A stretch of 64,000 bases of DNA, from NCBI RefSeq assembly GCF_000237925.1, contig NC_031496.1, positions 11,991,428 to 12,055,427 of the forward strand. Reading direction: 5' to 3'. The position numbers were made by a program, and so were the translations under genes. Numbering within the stretch: position 1 is the stretch's first letter; each line of letters starts with the position of its first letter. The notes under the pieces are model-generated. The model saw only the letters and a program-made list of their open reading frames with translations. It had not been told where the DNA came from and ran no database searches. Shown one piece after another: positions 26,101 to 38,808 of this stretch. The DNA is from Schistosoma mansoni (Eukaryota > Platyhelminthes > Trematoda > Strigeidida > Schistosomatidae).

Positions 26101-26639
26101 CGGGGTTAGAACCACCACTTTTCGGCAATCCTGCTGCAGTCATGTAACCACGCCCACAGCTCACACACCCACCAGCATGAGCAACCTTGGTTGTCAACGC
26201 CAAATGTCCGCAAGCAAATTCTGTTCACGCTTTGAGATTTGACTATCTTGGTTACTCTGTAGAGCAACCTTTAGACCTACACCGACTAATCCCCATAACA
26301 CAATGTGTGAACAGCTACAGCACCACAGCAAAACCTGCTAGTCTCACCACCAGACAGCCGCTTTGCCGGAAAGATTTAACTGCACACCAGCACAACTATG
26401 TTTCCAGATTAACAGCTAAACTCCGAGTTAAAAATCTGCAAACAGCTAACTGATCAAAACTGTCTCGCCTGACACTGCGAACAACAGCAATCTCCCATGT
26501 ATCAGCATAGCATACAGGCAATCCATATTGGCAGGATATTAGCTGATAAGAAAAGCAAAAGGCTGAGTTAGATGATCAATTCATGATGTATATATATAAA
26601 CCAATAAAAACAATGAACAAGTTAAATAAGCGTCAGCAG

Positions 26640-29600
26640 TCAACGTCGTTCTCTTGATAACGACCGACTATAGTGTCGGGGAGAAGAAGGAAGACGATAT
26701 CGATCGTTCATTCTACGTGGTGACCGCCTGTCACGACCAGACGAGAAAGAACGAGAACGCCGTCCATTACGTCGCGGAGTAACCGATCGTCTGAAAAGTT
26801 AAAAGTGAACTCATTTGCGAGAATACAGTTACACGAAAATAGTGATAAATGATGCATGCAAGCGACACCAATAATTAAAAAGAGAAACAAAACAAATATG
26901 ACAAGATAAATTGAAATACAGAGAGAATAATTAATCAGTTATGCCTACACTTATTACCAAGTAAAACACAATGATTAATCCACACAGTACACCACACATA
27001 TACAAACCTCACCATCTGAAATTCTTCATACGGACTAACAAACATCCCCATAAGATTGGTTCGCATAAAATATACAAATACTAGATAATCTCCACTCATG
27101 GTAGAATAAATCCTATCCTGATAGTATACTTCACATCGACAACGCTTTCTATTTGTCATCTCATCTCTATGGGATGTTCAAATGCTAGGCAATCACCTGG
27201 TCAAACCCAAACGAACAATCCCTGATCAATCAAATCAATTTCTATGAAAAACAAGTGTACAAACGGTACTAGAGGCATGTGAATACCATTAGCGACCGTC
27301 TACTTTAATATAGCATTTTGGGAGACCAGAACGATAATCCTGGTACTATGAAAATGCACAAAAATCTAACATCTGAATCTGCAACTTTGTAGGAGAGATT
27401 CACAGTAGACAGTAGTTTTGTCAACAAATCAATCCTTTCAATATAGCATTCCTAGTACACCCGACTACAGTCAGGCTCTAGCGGAATGCACAAAAATAAA
27501 TCATGTGTCATTATGTAGGAGCAATTTTAACGGGATGCGATGCACACCGCCAGTGATTGCTACGTCCATTTTGGCATCACTGAAGCACTAGGCTTATTAA
27601 CCAGCCTTTGTCAGATGCCCTTTATTAAACATTCACTAAACGCTTCATTAGGCAGGCATAAATCCAACAGACCAAAGCCCATAACTGATCTCTTGCCACA
27701 TCCATTCACGCCACCGAATAAAAACTTACCCTGCATTCTCTCACTTTCACATCAACACCCGCTCACCCTCCTTCTTCTTTTATTACTTCTACAACTACTT
27801 ATACGGTATTCGCCAACAAATTCATTGCTCAATCAAATTGTCTTGACGTAAATAAAAACAGCAACTTCATTAATCGAGGCCCTACATTTGGCAGTTGTAC
27901 CCTTAAAAAGCTTAAAAATAACACGTTGCACACATCCGAAAGGCATGATGCCCACTTGAAACACAAAATGGGTGACAACCAGTTATCAATTCATTAGCTG
28001 AGCACAAGCAACATGTCACATAAGCACAACAATACATTATCCGACTTTCCCACAAATTGTAAAACACCGTCACAGCTTCTCTATACATCATCAAAATCTA
28101 AATAAGTCCTGGTCGCGACCACGACTACAACGTAACTCGACAAGGGTCCTTCTCCTATCAATCGTACAACTCAGTGCAGTGAAACGTCACTGAACATGGC
28201 TCAGAATAAAAGCCAGTGGTGATTATTTGGTAGTCCTGTCATCGCATTTACAGGACTTCCACAGCACTTCCGTCTCTTTAAACACCATTTTCACTTCGTA
28301 TCGTATGGTGCGTTTCCTAGCACTCAATTGTACCAAACACGTTACGTGTCACAAATAAATAACACATAATCAAATCTGCACAGACACCCACTTCGATGAA
28401 AGGAGCTTAATTCCCAACAAATGAACGATCATATGACTCAGTGGAAACTGACAACCAACTAACACCATTCTACTACATTGATCCCGAGTGAAAACTGCAC
28501 GACGCTTACAAGCGGTCGACACCATCACTCAAACTATTAGTCGGTAGAACAAACACATACTTTTCTCCACTCTCTCCATCTACTCATGATCTCGTGTGTC
28601 GAATCCGCCGACTTATACACCAACAAAACAATTCCTGATTAACGTGAAACATATGAACGCATAATGCAAATTCTTGCGAAAATCTAACACTCCTCTAGCA
28701 GCACAATCCAAGACAAAATGTTCAACACATACATACCTGCCTTCATTAATCTAACAACACTTTGGTTCATATACACAAACCGTCTGACATCCATTATTCA
28801 CATAACACTATTGGTGACTACACTAGTGACGACAACCAACTACAACCGACATGAACACATCCCCATTCAGTAGCTACACCGAGTTAGACAGAACCACTCA
28901 ATACTAAACTAAACGATATTAGGCATCGTCCACGTCCCTCATGGCTATCAAACACTAGTTTGTTCAGAAACATTTGACAGGCAAACGCTCAATCACATCA
29001 CGTATAACACCACAGACACTTCATTACAATTCAGGCGCAATACACTCAACATTAGAGCAGTCAGTCATATCCCACTTCTCATGTCGTTGTGACAACTGCT
29101 ACTTACATACAAGCAACATTATCGAATCACACTCTGCACAATCTAGGGTAAGTAAATCCCACAACCTGGTTGAACTCAGACGAACGATCCCTGATCAATC
29201 AAATCAATTTCTATGAAAAACAAGTGTACAAACGGTACTAGAGGCATGTGAATACCATTAGCGACCGTCTACTTTAATATAGCATTTTGGGAGACCAGAA
29301 CGATAATCCTGGTACTATGAAAATGCACAAAAATCTAACATCTGAATCTGCAACTTTGTAGGAGAGATTCACAGTAGACAGTAGTTTTGTCAACAAATCA
29401 ATCCTTTCAATATAGCATTCCTAGAACACCCGACTACAGTCAGGCTCTAGCGGAATGCACAAAAATAAATCATGTGTCATTATGTAGGAGCAATTTTAAC
29501 GGGATGCGATGCACACCGCCAGTGATTGCTACGTCCATTTTGGCATCACTGAAGCACTAGGCTTATTAACCAGCCTTTGTCAGATGCCCTTTATTAAACA

Positions 29601-32600
29601 TTCACTAAACGCTTCATTAGGCAGGCATAAATCCAACAGACCAAAGCCCATAACTGATCTCTTGCCACATCCATTCACGCCACCGAATAAAAACTTACCC
29701 TGCATTCTCTCACTTTCACATCAACACCCGCTCACCCTCCTTCTTCTTTTATTACTTCTACAACTACTTATACGGTATTCGCCAACAAATTCATTGCTCA
29801 ATCAAATTGTCTTGACGTAAATAAAAACAGCAACTTCATTAATCGAGGCCCTACATTTGGCAGTTGTACCCTTAAAAAGCTTAAAAATAACACGTTGCAC
29901 ACATCCGAAAGGCATGATGCCCACTTTGAACACAAAATGGGTGACAACCAGTTATCAATTCATTAGCTGAGCACAAGCAACATGTCACATAAGCACAACA
30001 ATACATTATCCGACTTTCCCACAAATTGTAAAACACCGTCACAGCTTCTCTATACATCATCAAAATCTAAATAAGTCCTGGTCGCGACCACGACTACAAC
30101 GTAACTCGACAAGGGTCCTTCTCCTATCAATCGTACAACTCAGTGCAGTGAAACGTCACTGAACATGGCTCAGAATAAAAGCCAGTGGTGATTATTTGGT
30201 AGTCCTGTCATCGCATTTACAGGACTTCCACAGCACTTCCGTCTCTTTAAACACCATTTTCACTTCGTATCGTATGGTGCGTTTCCTAGCACTCAATTGT
30301 ACCAAACACGTTACGTGTCACAAATAAATAACACATAATCAAATCTGCACAGACACCCACTTCGATGAAAGGAGCTTAATTCCCAACAAATGAACGATCA
30401 TATGACTCAGTGGAAACTGACAACCAACTAACACCATTCTACTACATTGATCCCGAGTGAAAACTGCACGACGCTTACAAGCGGTCGACACCATCACTCA
30501 AACTATTAGTCGGTAGAACAAACACATACTTTTCTCCACTCTCTCCATCTACTCATGATCTCGTGTGTCGAATCCGCCGACTTATACACCAACAAAACAA
30601 TTCCTGATTAACGTGAAACATATGAACGCATAATGCAAATTCTTGCGAAAATCTAACACTCCTCTAGCAGCACAATCCAAGACAAAATGTTCAACACATA
30701 CATACCTGCCTTCATTAATCTAACAACACTTTGGTTCATATACACAAACCGTCTGACATCCATTATTCACATAACACTATTGGTGACTACACTAGTGACG
30801 ACAACCAACTACAACCGACATGAACACATCCCCATTCAGTAGCCACACCGAGTTAGACAGAACCACTCAATACTAAACTAAACGATATTAGGCATCGTCC
30901 ACGTCCCTCATGGCTATCAAACACTAGTTTGTTCAGAAACATTTGACAGGCAAACGCTCAATCACATCACGTATAACACCACAGACACTTCATTACAATT
31001 CAGGCGCAATACACTCAACATTAGAGCAGTCAGTCATATCCCACTTCTCATGTCGTTGTGACAACTGCTACTTACATACAAGCAACATTATCGAATCACA
31101 CTCTGCACAATCTAGGGTAAGTAAATCCCACAACCTGGTTGAACTCAGACGAACGATCCCTGATCAATCAAATCAATTTCTATGAAAAACAAGTGTACAA
31201 ACGGTACTAGAGGCATGTGAATACCATTAGCGACCGTCTACTTTAATATAGCATTTTGGGAGACCAGAACGATATCCTGGTACTATGAAAATGCAACACG
31301 AATCACCAACCATGTTTACAGAGACTTGTAACAAACATAAGTACATGCTACTGCACAAACTCCGAGATGGGAAACGTCAATGACTACTGTTTATTCTAAT
31401 CTACCACTGTTAGAAACTAGAACCGTACACACATTCTACACAAACACAGAAGACCCTATAGAGAACAAACAATGTAGGAGCTATTTGAGAAGCAAAATTA
31501 CCTCCACAAATTCACTCCTTTTAATGTAGCATCCTTCTGACACCTGACCAGAGTCAGGCTCTATTAGAATGCGAGGCGAATTACAACCACATTTCTAAAC
31601 CTAACAAAACTGCTCGCAACTAGTGCACGACTACGCAATCCGGCTAGATGAGTCAAGCTTACACTTACCAAACCAAAGACATTACATAGAACACAAACAA
31701 TGGAAACCCGGGTAGCCTGGAAACAATTTTGCGCAGTCTACTACTTCATACTTAGGCGACTGATGCTGCAACTGCGTAATAGAAACATTAACGATAAATA
31801 AAAGGTCAACAAAATTAAGCCTTCTAGACACCATCTATCTTTTGACTCGACACTCAGAACTGACGTGCATTGTCGAAACAACCACTTTATCCCAACACAA
31901 CAGACCCTACCCAACGCATCATTGTGATCGCTGACTTGTTTCGACATTCATACATGCAATCTGTATATATATCCATGATACTTCGTTACATTCAGTGCTG
32001 CGATCTCATTTGACAATTCATCCCGAAGAGATCAACCCACAGTCAACACCTGAACATGAAACCGACACATCAACCTAGAAACACTATGCCAAGCACTTGT
32101 CCTTTGTTGGCAACCTACAACAAACTGTCCTCATAGACAAACTCCAGTCTGATCTTTATTCGATGGAATATAGCATTTACGCATTTCCAAAATAGATACA
32201 TCCCATCATCTCTATCGATGTTCAAGTCAGTCAGCATAAAATTTAGTTAAACTTAGACTAATAAACTAGTTAGCATCAACATTCAAGTGCATGAAGCCAG
32301 ATCACGAGTGAATATATGCTCTGTTCAAAGAAGCAGGATTTGCGAAGAATTGTAACATTCACTTGGAAATCAATTCTGCAGGTTAGACATTGTTATATGA
32401 GAAATGAAACTCAAGTTGTCACGTGAGGTAATGTATGCCTATATAGTCTTAGTTAGATGATTCTTACCTTCGGCGGTTTGGAGTTGGTCGGCCATATTTT
32501 GCTCTTTGTACCCTGACCTCTCGTCCATCTACCTTATGGCCATCCATGCCGCGTATGGCACAGTCAGCTTCACGGTCAGTGCAGTACCGAACGAAAGCGA

Positions 32601-32837
32601 ATCCTCGACTCTCGAAAGTGTAGGGATCTCTTGGTATGTAGATATCACCTGTGACGAAAGGTGTGTAAACGAAGTTCCACATGGGGGCGTGTTTTAGAAC
32701 ACGCATCACTTACCGACTTCACCAAATCGGCTGAAAACTCTTCGCAAGTCATCAATAGTTGTTCTGTATGCCAAGTTATCAACTTTCAATGATACCATCC
32801 CATCAATTCTCGGTGGAGAACGACCGTACCTGTTCAT
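26640..32837 (-). CDS. SRSF2: SRSF2/SC35-type serine-arginine splicing factor
   Basis: Nuclear SR protein that binds exonic enhancers and recruits U1/U2AF during pre-mRNA splicing. Exon 1 is 32,714-32,837 (ATG at 32,837, [20 protein letters not shown]). A 65-bp intron with GTAAG/CAG ends follows, then exon 2 at 32,468-32,648 (RNP1 RGFAFVRY, then KYGRP). After a GTAAG donor, the nearest terminal exon is 26,640-26,790. Frames join exactly: 124 + 181 + 151 nt gives 151 residues. RNP2 is LKVDNL. One RRM (about residues 15-90) is followed by a short RS tail; human SRSF2 has 221 residues. The last intron, about 5.7 kb, contains two 1,969 bp modules and their hairpins. The choice of the nearest last exon is an inference, since two more intact copies lie downstream. 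An AATAAA just after the TGA was not seen. Confidence 0.85.
32468..32837 (-). CDS. SRSF2: SRSF2 exons 1 and 2 (RRM), single copy
   Basis: These two exons and the 65-bp intron (32,649-32,713) lie just outside the right edge of the array and occur once. The donor after exon 2 (CGAAG then GTAAGAA) splits an Arg codon in the phase that all three RS exons complete. The open frame seen beyond exon 2's 5' end (towards 32,709) is intron read-through. Confidence 0.85.
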
Positions 32838-35800
32838 AGTTCAGTGTTCTGAAACCGGATATCAATGAGTAGTGACCTAGCTAACCATTGATAAAAACAA
32901 GGCTATAAAGCATATTGTTATATATTTTTTCTCCTTGCTTATGATGTGGTCTAAAAACTGAAGTGATTCAAAATAAATCGCTAGCTCAGACGGTTATGGA
33001 CGGAATACTGGAAGTTGTCGTTCAATGAGCCTCCATGTCTGTCTACCCATATCCTCAGATTGCGATCTAGGTACATAGTAAAATTCCTGAAAATATATCA
33101 AGTTGACTCCTAAAATATTCCCTTGGACATTCTAGGGTCACTCCAGATAGTACATAATCCGGAAACTTGACAACCTGTAGTGAGTGGAAGCTGTCTATAG
33201 TATTTGAAACAAACATGTTAAATTCGCGCATCAGTATACTTATTCGTAATAAGAGGTCTGACAGAGCATACGACTGTCAAATGCATTAGTTAAATCCTAT
33301 CGGCTAACTTGAGTTCAGTGGTGTGATTAATTCGAAAGCCTTATACGTGTATTTTTATGGTGTTCCTTTATTTGCCTATCCATTTATCTGTTAATAATAT
33401 TCCACTATTATATTGATCTACAAACATTTCAGGTACGTTAAATAAGTAACAGTGTGAGCGGTTTGTACTCTTTAGCGCAATATAGACCAGACCGCTCTAA
33501 TGAAATCATGAGTTTCATTTCAATACAATACCCTATTTCCGGCGTTACTTGATTGTTAGTGACTACAGAACCATGAATGTAATTCTGTCCTGATTCTTTT
33601 AGAATAGACCAAGCTTCCTCCTCCCGGACTAACTTAGCTAATGGCGGGCTCCAAGGCCTGAATACTCACAAAGAGCAAGAGGTGTGCGTTCTCCGCAGTT
33701 TGCTATGTTCCGCCTCTGATTTATGGGTTATGCCCGTAAGACTTGTTCTGGTACAGAACATATGTAAGAATTTAAAGAACATACATCAGTTTTTAAGACG
33801 CTATGTGTTACTGAAATAATATTAGTGATAATATGTTTCCGCAAGGGCAGGTACACACTATTTTTACAGGCATAATCTACAAGTTACAACATTTATTGGT
33901 TCACAGTATGCATCCCAATCAGGGTTGTTTTGTAAATATAATCTATAAAAGTGAATATCAGTTCATTCTTTCAGATATACTGTGTAGTCTTCAAAATATT
34001 TTCTAAAGTGGCATCGCGTACACCTTACACACCAGATCCAATCTCAGCGAAGTTGTGTTAGGAGTTTGGTCATGCTAAGTATTTATGCAATGCAATCTTT
34101 TAAGTTTATAGTTGTTATAGAGTAAACTTTTAGGGCGCTTGGTGTGAACTATGACCTTGGGAAAACGCGTACGTCGAGTTTGTTCCAGATGTCAGAAGTT
34201 TCATACCTTTGCCTTCAAATCAAGATTCTGAAAAAAAAGAAACAGAGGGGCAGTAGGGCATTTGGATATGGACGATAAACAATGCTTAACACTTAGTAGT
34301 GGAACAGAGGTATGTTAAATTATTTGATTAAATTCATACTGGATCTTGTCGTTAGAGTGAAATGTGATCAAAAGCTCCAGATGAGAGAATGCAGTAATAA
34401 AGAACAATGAGTTGTGACATTTATCAAGATGGATTAAGTTCAAATGAAGGAAGGGAAGTCAAGGTTGGACTAAAGAAGGCTATTTAATAGAACAGAGAGC
34501 ACATATAGAGTAAAGTGTTAAGAAAACTAATAACTATATCCTTTATTACCTGTTTTTTCTTTCTTTTTTTTCTACGTCAGATGCCTGCCCCAAAGTCCCA
34601 ATACAAAAGTCCAAGTTAGCATGTTATAGGTTGTCTTAGTAGAATAGTTAATCCAGCATAAAAATTAGAAACATGAGTCTGAATGGTGAGTGTAGGAGAA
34701 CAACCTCAATATCACAGATTGATTGACTTGTTCTCAATCATAAAAAGACATACAAACAGAATGTTCTTCTTCCTCATAAACATGGGTGGATTGAAGTCAT
34801 CGCCCTCACCACCAATGCCTGCTGGTCAGTAACTCCACCCTCCCTCCTTTTGTGATGTTAGACTCATTTAAGCTTATTTTTGGATATATATCATACCTCA
34901 CCTATGAGTCGCCTATAATTAAATGAATAACGATCCAGCGTTTTAATGCATCCTACATAAAGTTTGGGCTTAAATCTATTTGGTTACGTGACCAGTCTGG
35001 ATATACGCTATACTGTATTCTTAACCATTCTAGCGTGGTGGTGAAAACGTTGTATTTTCATACTCTTAATTAGGCCAAACGTAACTTGGAAATTACGCAG
35101 AACGTCATACTTCAAACTTATTGATCAGACACGCATGATTGCCTCCAAGTATTCTTGGTGCATTAGGCTCGCTCTGTCCTTAAGACTGAGTATTTTGCTC
35201 CATCTATCAATCATTACCAGAAGATTCATGATTGTATCTCTATCTTTCTGTAAACTATTCTATTTCATTTCCAGTTTCCACCTAGGAGGGATTGTGGGTC
35301 GTATGGCACGTATTAATCCTGACTATAGAAGTGTACAGTTGGCTCGACTTTTTAACGCGCCCATAAGATTTCAACTGCATCTTCAGATAAGTAGTTCTGC
35401 TAGTTGGTGATCCGACGGAAAAGTTGGTAATCACCTGACAAGTAAGCTATTCTACGTTTAAGAACCTCTTTGAGCATCTTCGCAAACCCTCGGTTTTCGT
35501 ATATAAAAAGTGAAGGCGCGTCAGACTCACTAGGAATGTTTAGTTCAGCCAGCCTCGTGGGTGATTTATCTATTCTATCCTACACCCAGCAACAATTGTG
35601 GTAGAGAGAGCCAGTACAGCAGCAGCCTCCTAAACAGTAGGACACAACACAAACAAGGAAAAGAGCAAGATCTAAAAATACAACGCAACGAACGACGACC
35701 AATTTGCACTTGATGGACGAGCTCTTGAAGAGGTGAGAACGTCCACAAATCTGGACAACATAGTCGATAAACAGTAAGGAAATAATGAAAAGTATTTAAC

Positions 35801-36443
35801 AACTACCATTTATACAAGATACTCCAGATCCGGAGGTCGGACTCTATAATGAACATAATTTGGCAGAGAACTGTAGTGACATTGGTTTTCTAGCACATAA
35901 TCCATGAACCCGAATATATGATAACCGAGTGAAGTCACATTTAAAATTTAATACCCCGTGAAGGTCATAAAAATGATGAACGCAAGAACGCTTTATTGGT
36001 ATGGCATTAATCGGCTACCCAAAGATGGTCACCACAATGAATCATACGCTTTCTATATTGAATACAATATTCTCTACCCGGCTCATATGTATTCTTCAGA
36101 AGTCCTTGGCCGCAACCACTTACTGTCATTACAAAACGAGTCATTGTAGATAATAATGTAACTTCCTCATAAGGTCTGATATGCTTGATACTCATGTCAT
36201 GGCGAATCCACAATTGTGGAACAGGCCCATTATTGTAGGTGAACTAATACCAACTTCGTCCATGATTCTACAGAACAAACCAGCACACACCTGGAAAAGA
36301 AATTAGGGAAAGATGCCGGAGGTGGGTGACACGTACATTGTGAACATCATCAAACTCCCGCGAACCCGACGCAGATATCAAAAGAGTTAATAGTACTTAG
36401 AAACAACCGGAAAGGAGGGCCCAGGGAAGGGTTGGTTGGCTAC
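32838..36443. other. Region upstream of SRSF2, no recognised gene
   Basis: The SRSF2 promoter should lie in the first few hundred bases (minus-strand sense), but no clear TATA or initiator element stands out. No protein family was recognised on either strand to 36,443. Isolated splice-like signals occur but do not chain into a convincing gene. Confidence 0.4.
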
Positions 36444-36603
36444 CTATATGAGCAACTTTAGCAATAAATGGTGATACACGACCATCATGCTGACTATTTG
36501 TATGATGCAAAGAAACAGTAATAGATAAATTACTGTTGTAATCATTACGTGTATCGAATGTAGTTGATGAACTTTTGTGTGTAGTCCATCTAGAAGTTGA
36601 TGT
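36444..36603 (-). CDS. Candidate internal exon of an unrecognised gene
   Basis: On the minus strand a 160-nt stretch is open in one frame between an acceptor (CTTTATAG) and a donor (ATATAG then GTAGCC). It encodes Ser/Thr-rich sequence ending SQHDGRVSPFIAKVAHIG. Composition and codon use look coding rather than TE-like, and no match to the surrounding repeats is seen. The protein family was not recognised, and neighbouring exons were not found within several kb, so this could be a lone exon of a long-intron gene or a chance frame. Confidence 0.4.
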
Positions 36604-36949
36604 CTATAAAGGTTGAAAAGAAGAGTTTATAAAGTATGATGATTTAGTGTTAAATGGCATCTAAAGGTAGTCAGCTATATGGAGTCCTATCATCTATCGA
36701 TAGTCAACTAACTCTTAACGGACAATATCAAGGTCATATAACCCATCAGTTAGTTAATCTCAATGACAAGAGAATCTTCATGAGTGCATTGTGAATAAGA
36801 TAATTTTTCTATTCTTAGTAGAATGAAGAGACTGTGAAAACAGTAGGGTTCGATAGTTTACATCACAGGCCGGTCTTATTAAGAGAACCAGTGTAGAGCA
36901 AGAGGTATTGGGTAGCTGCTTCATCCTAGTATAGTGCTCCTCAAATGTC

Positions 36950-37210
36950 TGTATCTACGATTCTACTGGGGTTCGGATCAAGGAACTATGGGTTGCGCAG
37001 TGTGCGCTTAATCTTTAGACCAATGAGTCACACACAATGATTCGCATTAACTCCAGTCGATTCACGATATTGTTGATTTAGTGATCTAAATGTTCAGGTA
37101 TAGTCGCGAAAACTGGAGGTCCTCAGTTCGATCACCAGTGACTGATGTGCGCTGTTGAGGAATCCGGTACTAGAACAGGGTAGCCGTTCAGTGATTTCTC
37201 GTTTCCAATG
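36950..37210. mobile_element. Degenerate SINE scraps
   Basis: A minus-strand tRNA-like head lies near 36,975-37,035 and a plus-strand diverged SINE at about 37,085-37,210, with B-box-like AGTTCGATCACC and a decayed hammerhead block TGTGCGCTGTTGAGGAATCC. Confidence 0.45.
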
Positions 37211-38560
37211 ACTGCTGTACAGTAAACCACAGAGTATCTCTACTGAATCATGATAAGACACTCAATCGTTGCATCAATCGTCCGCCATCATGAAAATCTC
37301 AATTTTAATATATATGCGAATTGCTAAAACTATGCTGTGATTGTACTACACTACTGAAATGATTCTAATTTCTAAGGAATTTTAAATGCAAACAGTGATC
37401 AACAGGAGCGTATTACACAACATCGTTTAGAAATTGTAAAAGTAGATTATTTCCGACAAGCTCGTTTGTCGACAGGATCTCTACAAAATTGTGTCATAAC
37501 TATGCAGCTTATTTCCAAATGTAAAACGTTTGTTCCTTCTGGTGGTTTATTTATTCTTTAAAACTTAATTAATTGTTGAATCATTATGGAGAATGGTAGA
37601 GAAAAAATGCCGGTATGAGATACGACATGGAAAAAAGAATCGTTATGGAAAATTCTTATTTAATTTAATAGTCTGCTCCATCGATAGCTAAAACACTTAG
37701 GAAGATTACATATGACGTAAATTATTCTTTCTGTGACGAGAACGTTACCTGACTTTTGTGTGCGAATAAACGCAACAAAAGCATATTAATTTCGTTAACT
37801 CCACAACCTCCCTGCGGAACCATGATCAATTTTTTGGAATCCTTTGTACCGTGCAACGTACGTGTGGTACTTCCGTAGAATTACGATCCACTTCGTTATC
37901 AGTACTGCTCTAATAATATACCTGATCTTAAAATCGTAGATTTGTCATGATGTGACTATCTAATCTACAAGATCTTGCATGGAAGTCACATAATTATCTA
38001 CACTTACTCGTCTTATCGTAATCATCACTAATATATGATGGGGAACGCATTTAGGCTGAAGACAAAACACTATATTTAATATGAACAAAAGAGTTGTTAT
38101 ACAGAATGACCACGTCCGTGAGGCTGAGCCATGATATCCGATGAACCGAATTAGTTATTCCCGCCTTCCTCATTGTTAACCATCCCTTCGTGTCAATTGT
38201 TGAATGTAAATCTTTTCAGTAATTATACGCTCGGCTTCAAAGGTAGTGTGGTTTGAGTCCAGTGCGACTACACTTCAACGTTTACATGCAGATTTTCAAA
38301 AAAATCTCAGTCAGTTCCTTACATGCGTGACTGCTTGACTGTGGTCGGTTCCGATTAGTATAGAATGTCCTCAACTTTGCTTTGTGGAAAGTGAATACCT
38401 TGAGCGTCATTAGTGTGTCCGAGTAAGTTCAGGTAGTCGGTTTCAATCTGACACTGCTGGGTGTTTACGGCGATCCTGTGTTTTTGCAGTCACTCGAATA
38501 AAACGTCCTAACTGTGGAGATGAGTTGTACTTCTTAGGGTAGCTGTCAAGTCACGGATAA
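37211..38560. other. No recognised feature
   Basis: AT-rich sequence without a supported exon, RNA gene or named repeat on either strand. Confidence 0.4.
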
Positions 38561-38808
38561 GTGGCTAAGGATAATGACTAAGAGTTACTTTTGCTTTTGG
38601 GCCTTCTATAGCTACCAGTTGGACGCCAATCGTTGCTGTCCTTTCTATACACAATAAGCAAAGGGGATGCCTATTGGCTGTCTGATAGTTGTATAAGTCT
38701 GTCATATGCTCAAACTCGTTTTCGGTCCGATGGTTATGTAGTCTTGATGTGGTGCATAACATTTCCAGTCACATATATCAGTTTTAGCCGTGTTTTATAA
38801 AGTTTAAG

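Larger units (their letters stand above)
15191..32296. repeat. Nested tandem array (4,688 and 6,657 bp units; 1,969 bp inner module)
   Basis: Three units follow head to tail. Unit 1 is 15,191-19,878 (4,688 bp), unit 2 is 19,879-26,535 (6,657 bp) and unit 3 is 26,536-32,296 (about 5,760 bp, lacking the last roughly 900 bp). The difference 6,657 minus 4,688 is exactly one extra 1,969 bp module, present twice in units 2 and 3. Marker segments recur at constant offsets, and the copies differ by only a few scattered single bases, so the array is young or kept uniform. Each unit starts with the terminal exon of the SRSF2-type gene (minus strand). The reading frames of 60-103 codons repeated through it, on either strand, look like chance frames in intron sequence. 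Confidence 0.95.

Noticed and set aside
15191-32296. CRISPR-like or satellite interpretation of the array
   Set aside because: Unit lengths in kilobases, eukaryotic exons inside and a crossover signature fit segmental tandem duplication.
35135-35410. 91-codon plus-strand frame
   Set aside because: Hydrophobic AT-driven composition in the first half; no family recognised and no splice context.
35641-35732. Possible plus-strand exon encoding a Lys/Arg/Thr-rich peptide ending MDELLKR before GTGAGA
   Set aside because: The only upstream acceptor is weak, another frame is equally open and no neighbouring exon was found.
36007-36213. 68-codon minus-strand frame and an adjacent open stretch near 36,290 after a TTTTCCAG
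   Set aside because: The phase does not match the candidate exon at 36,444 and no family was recognised.
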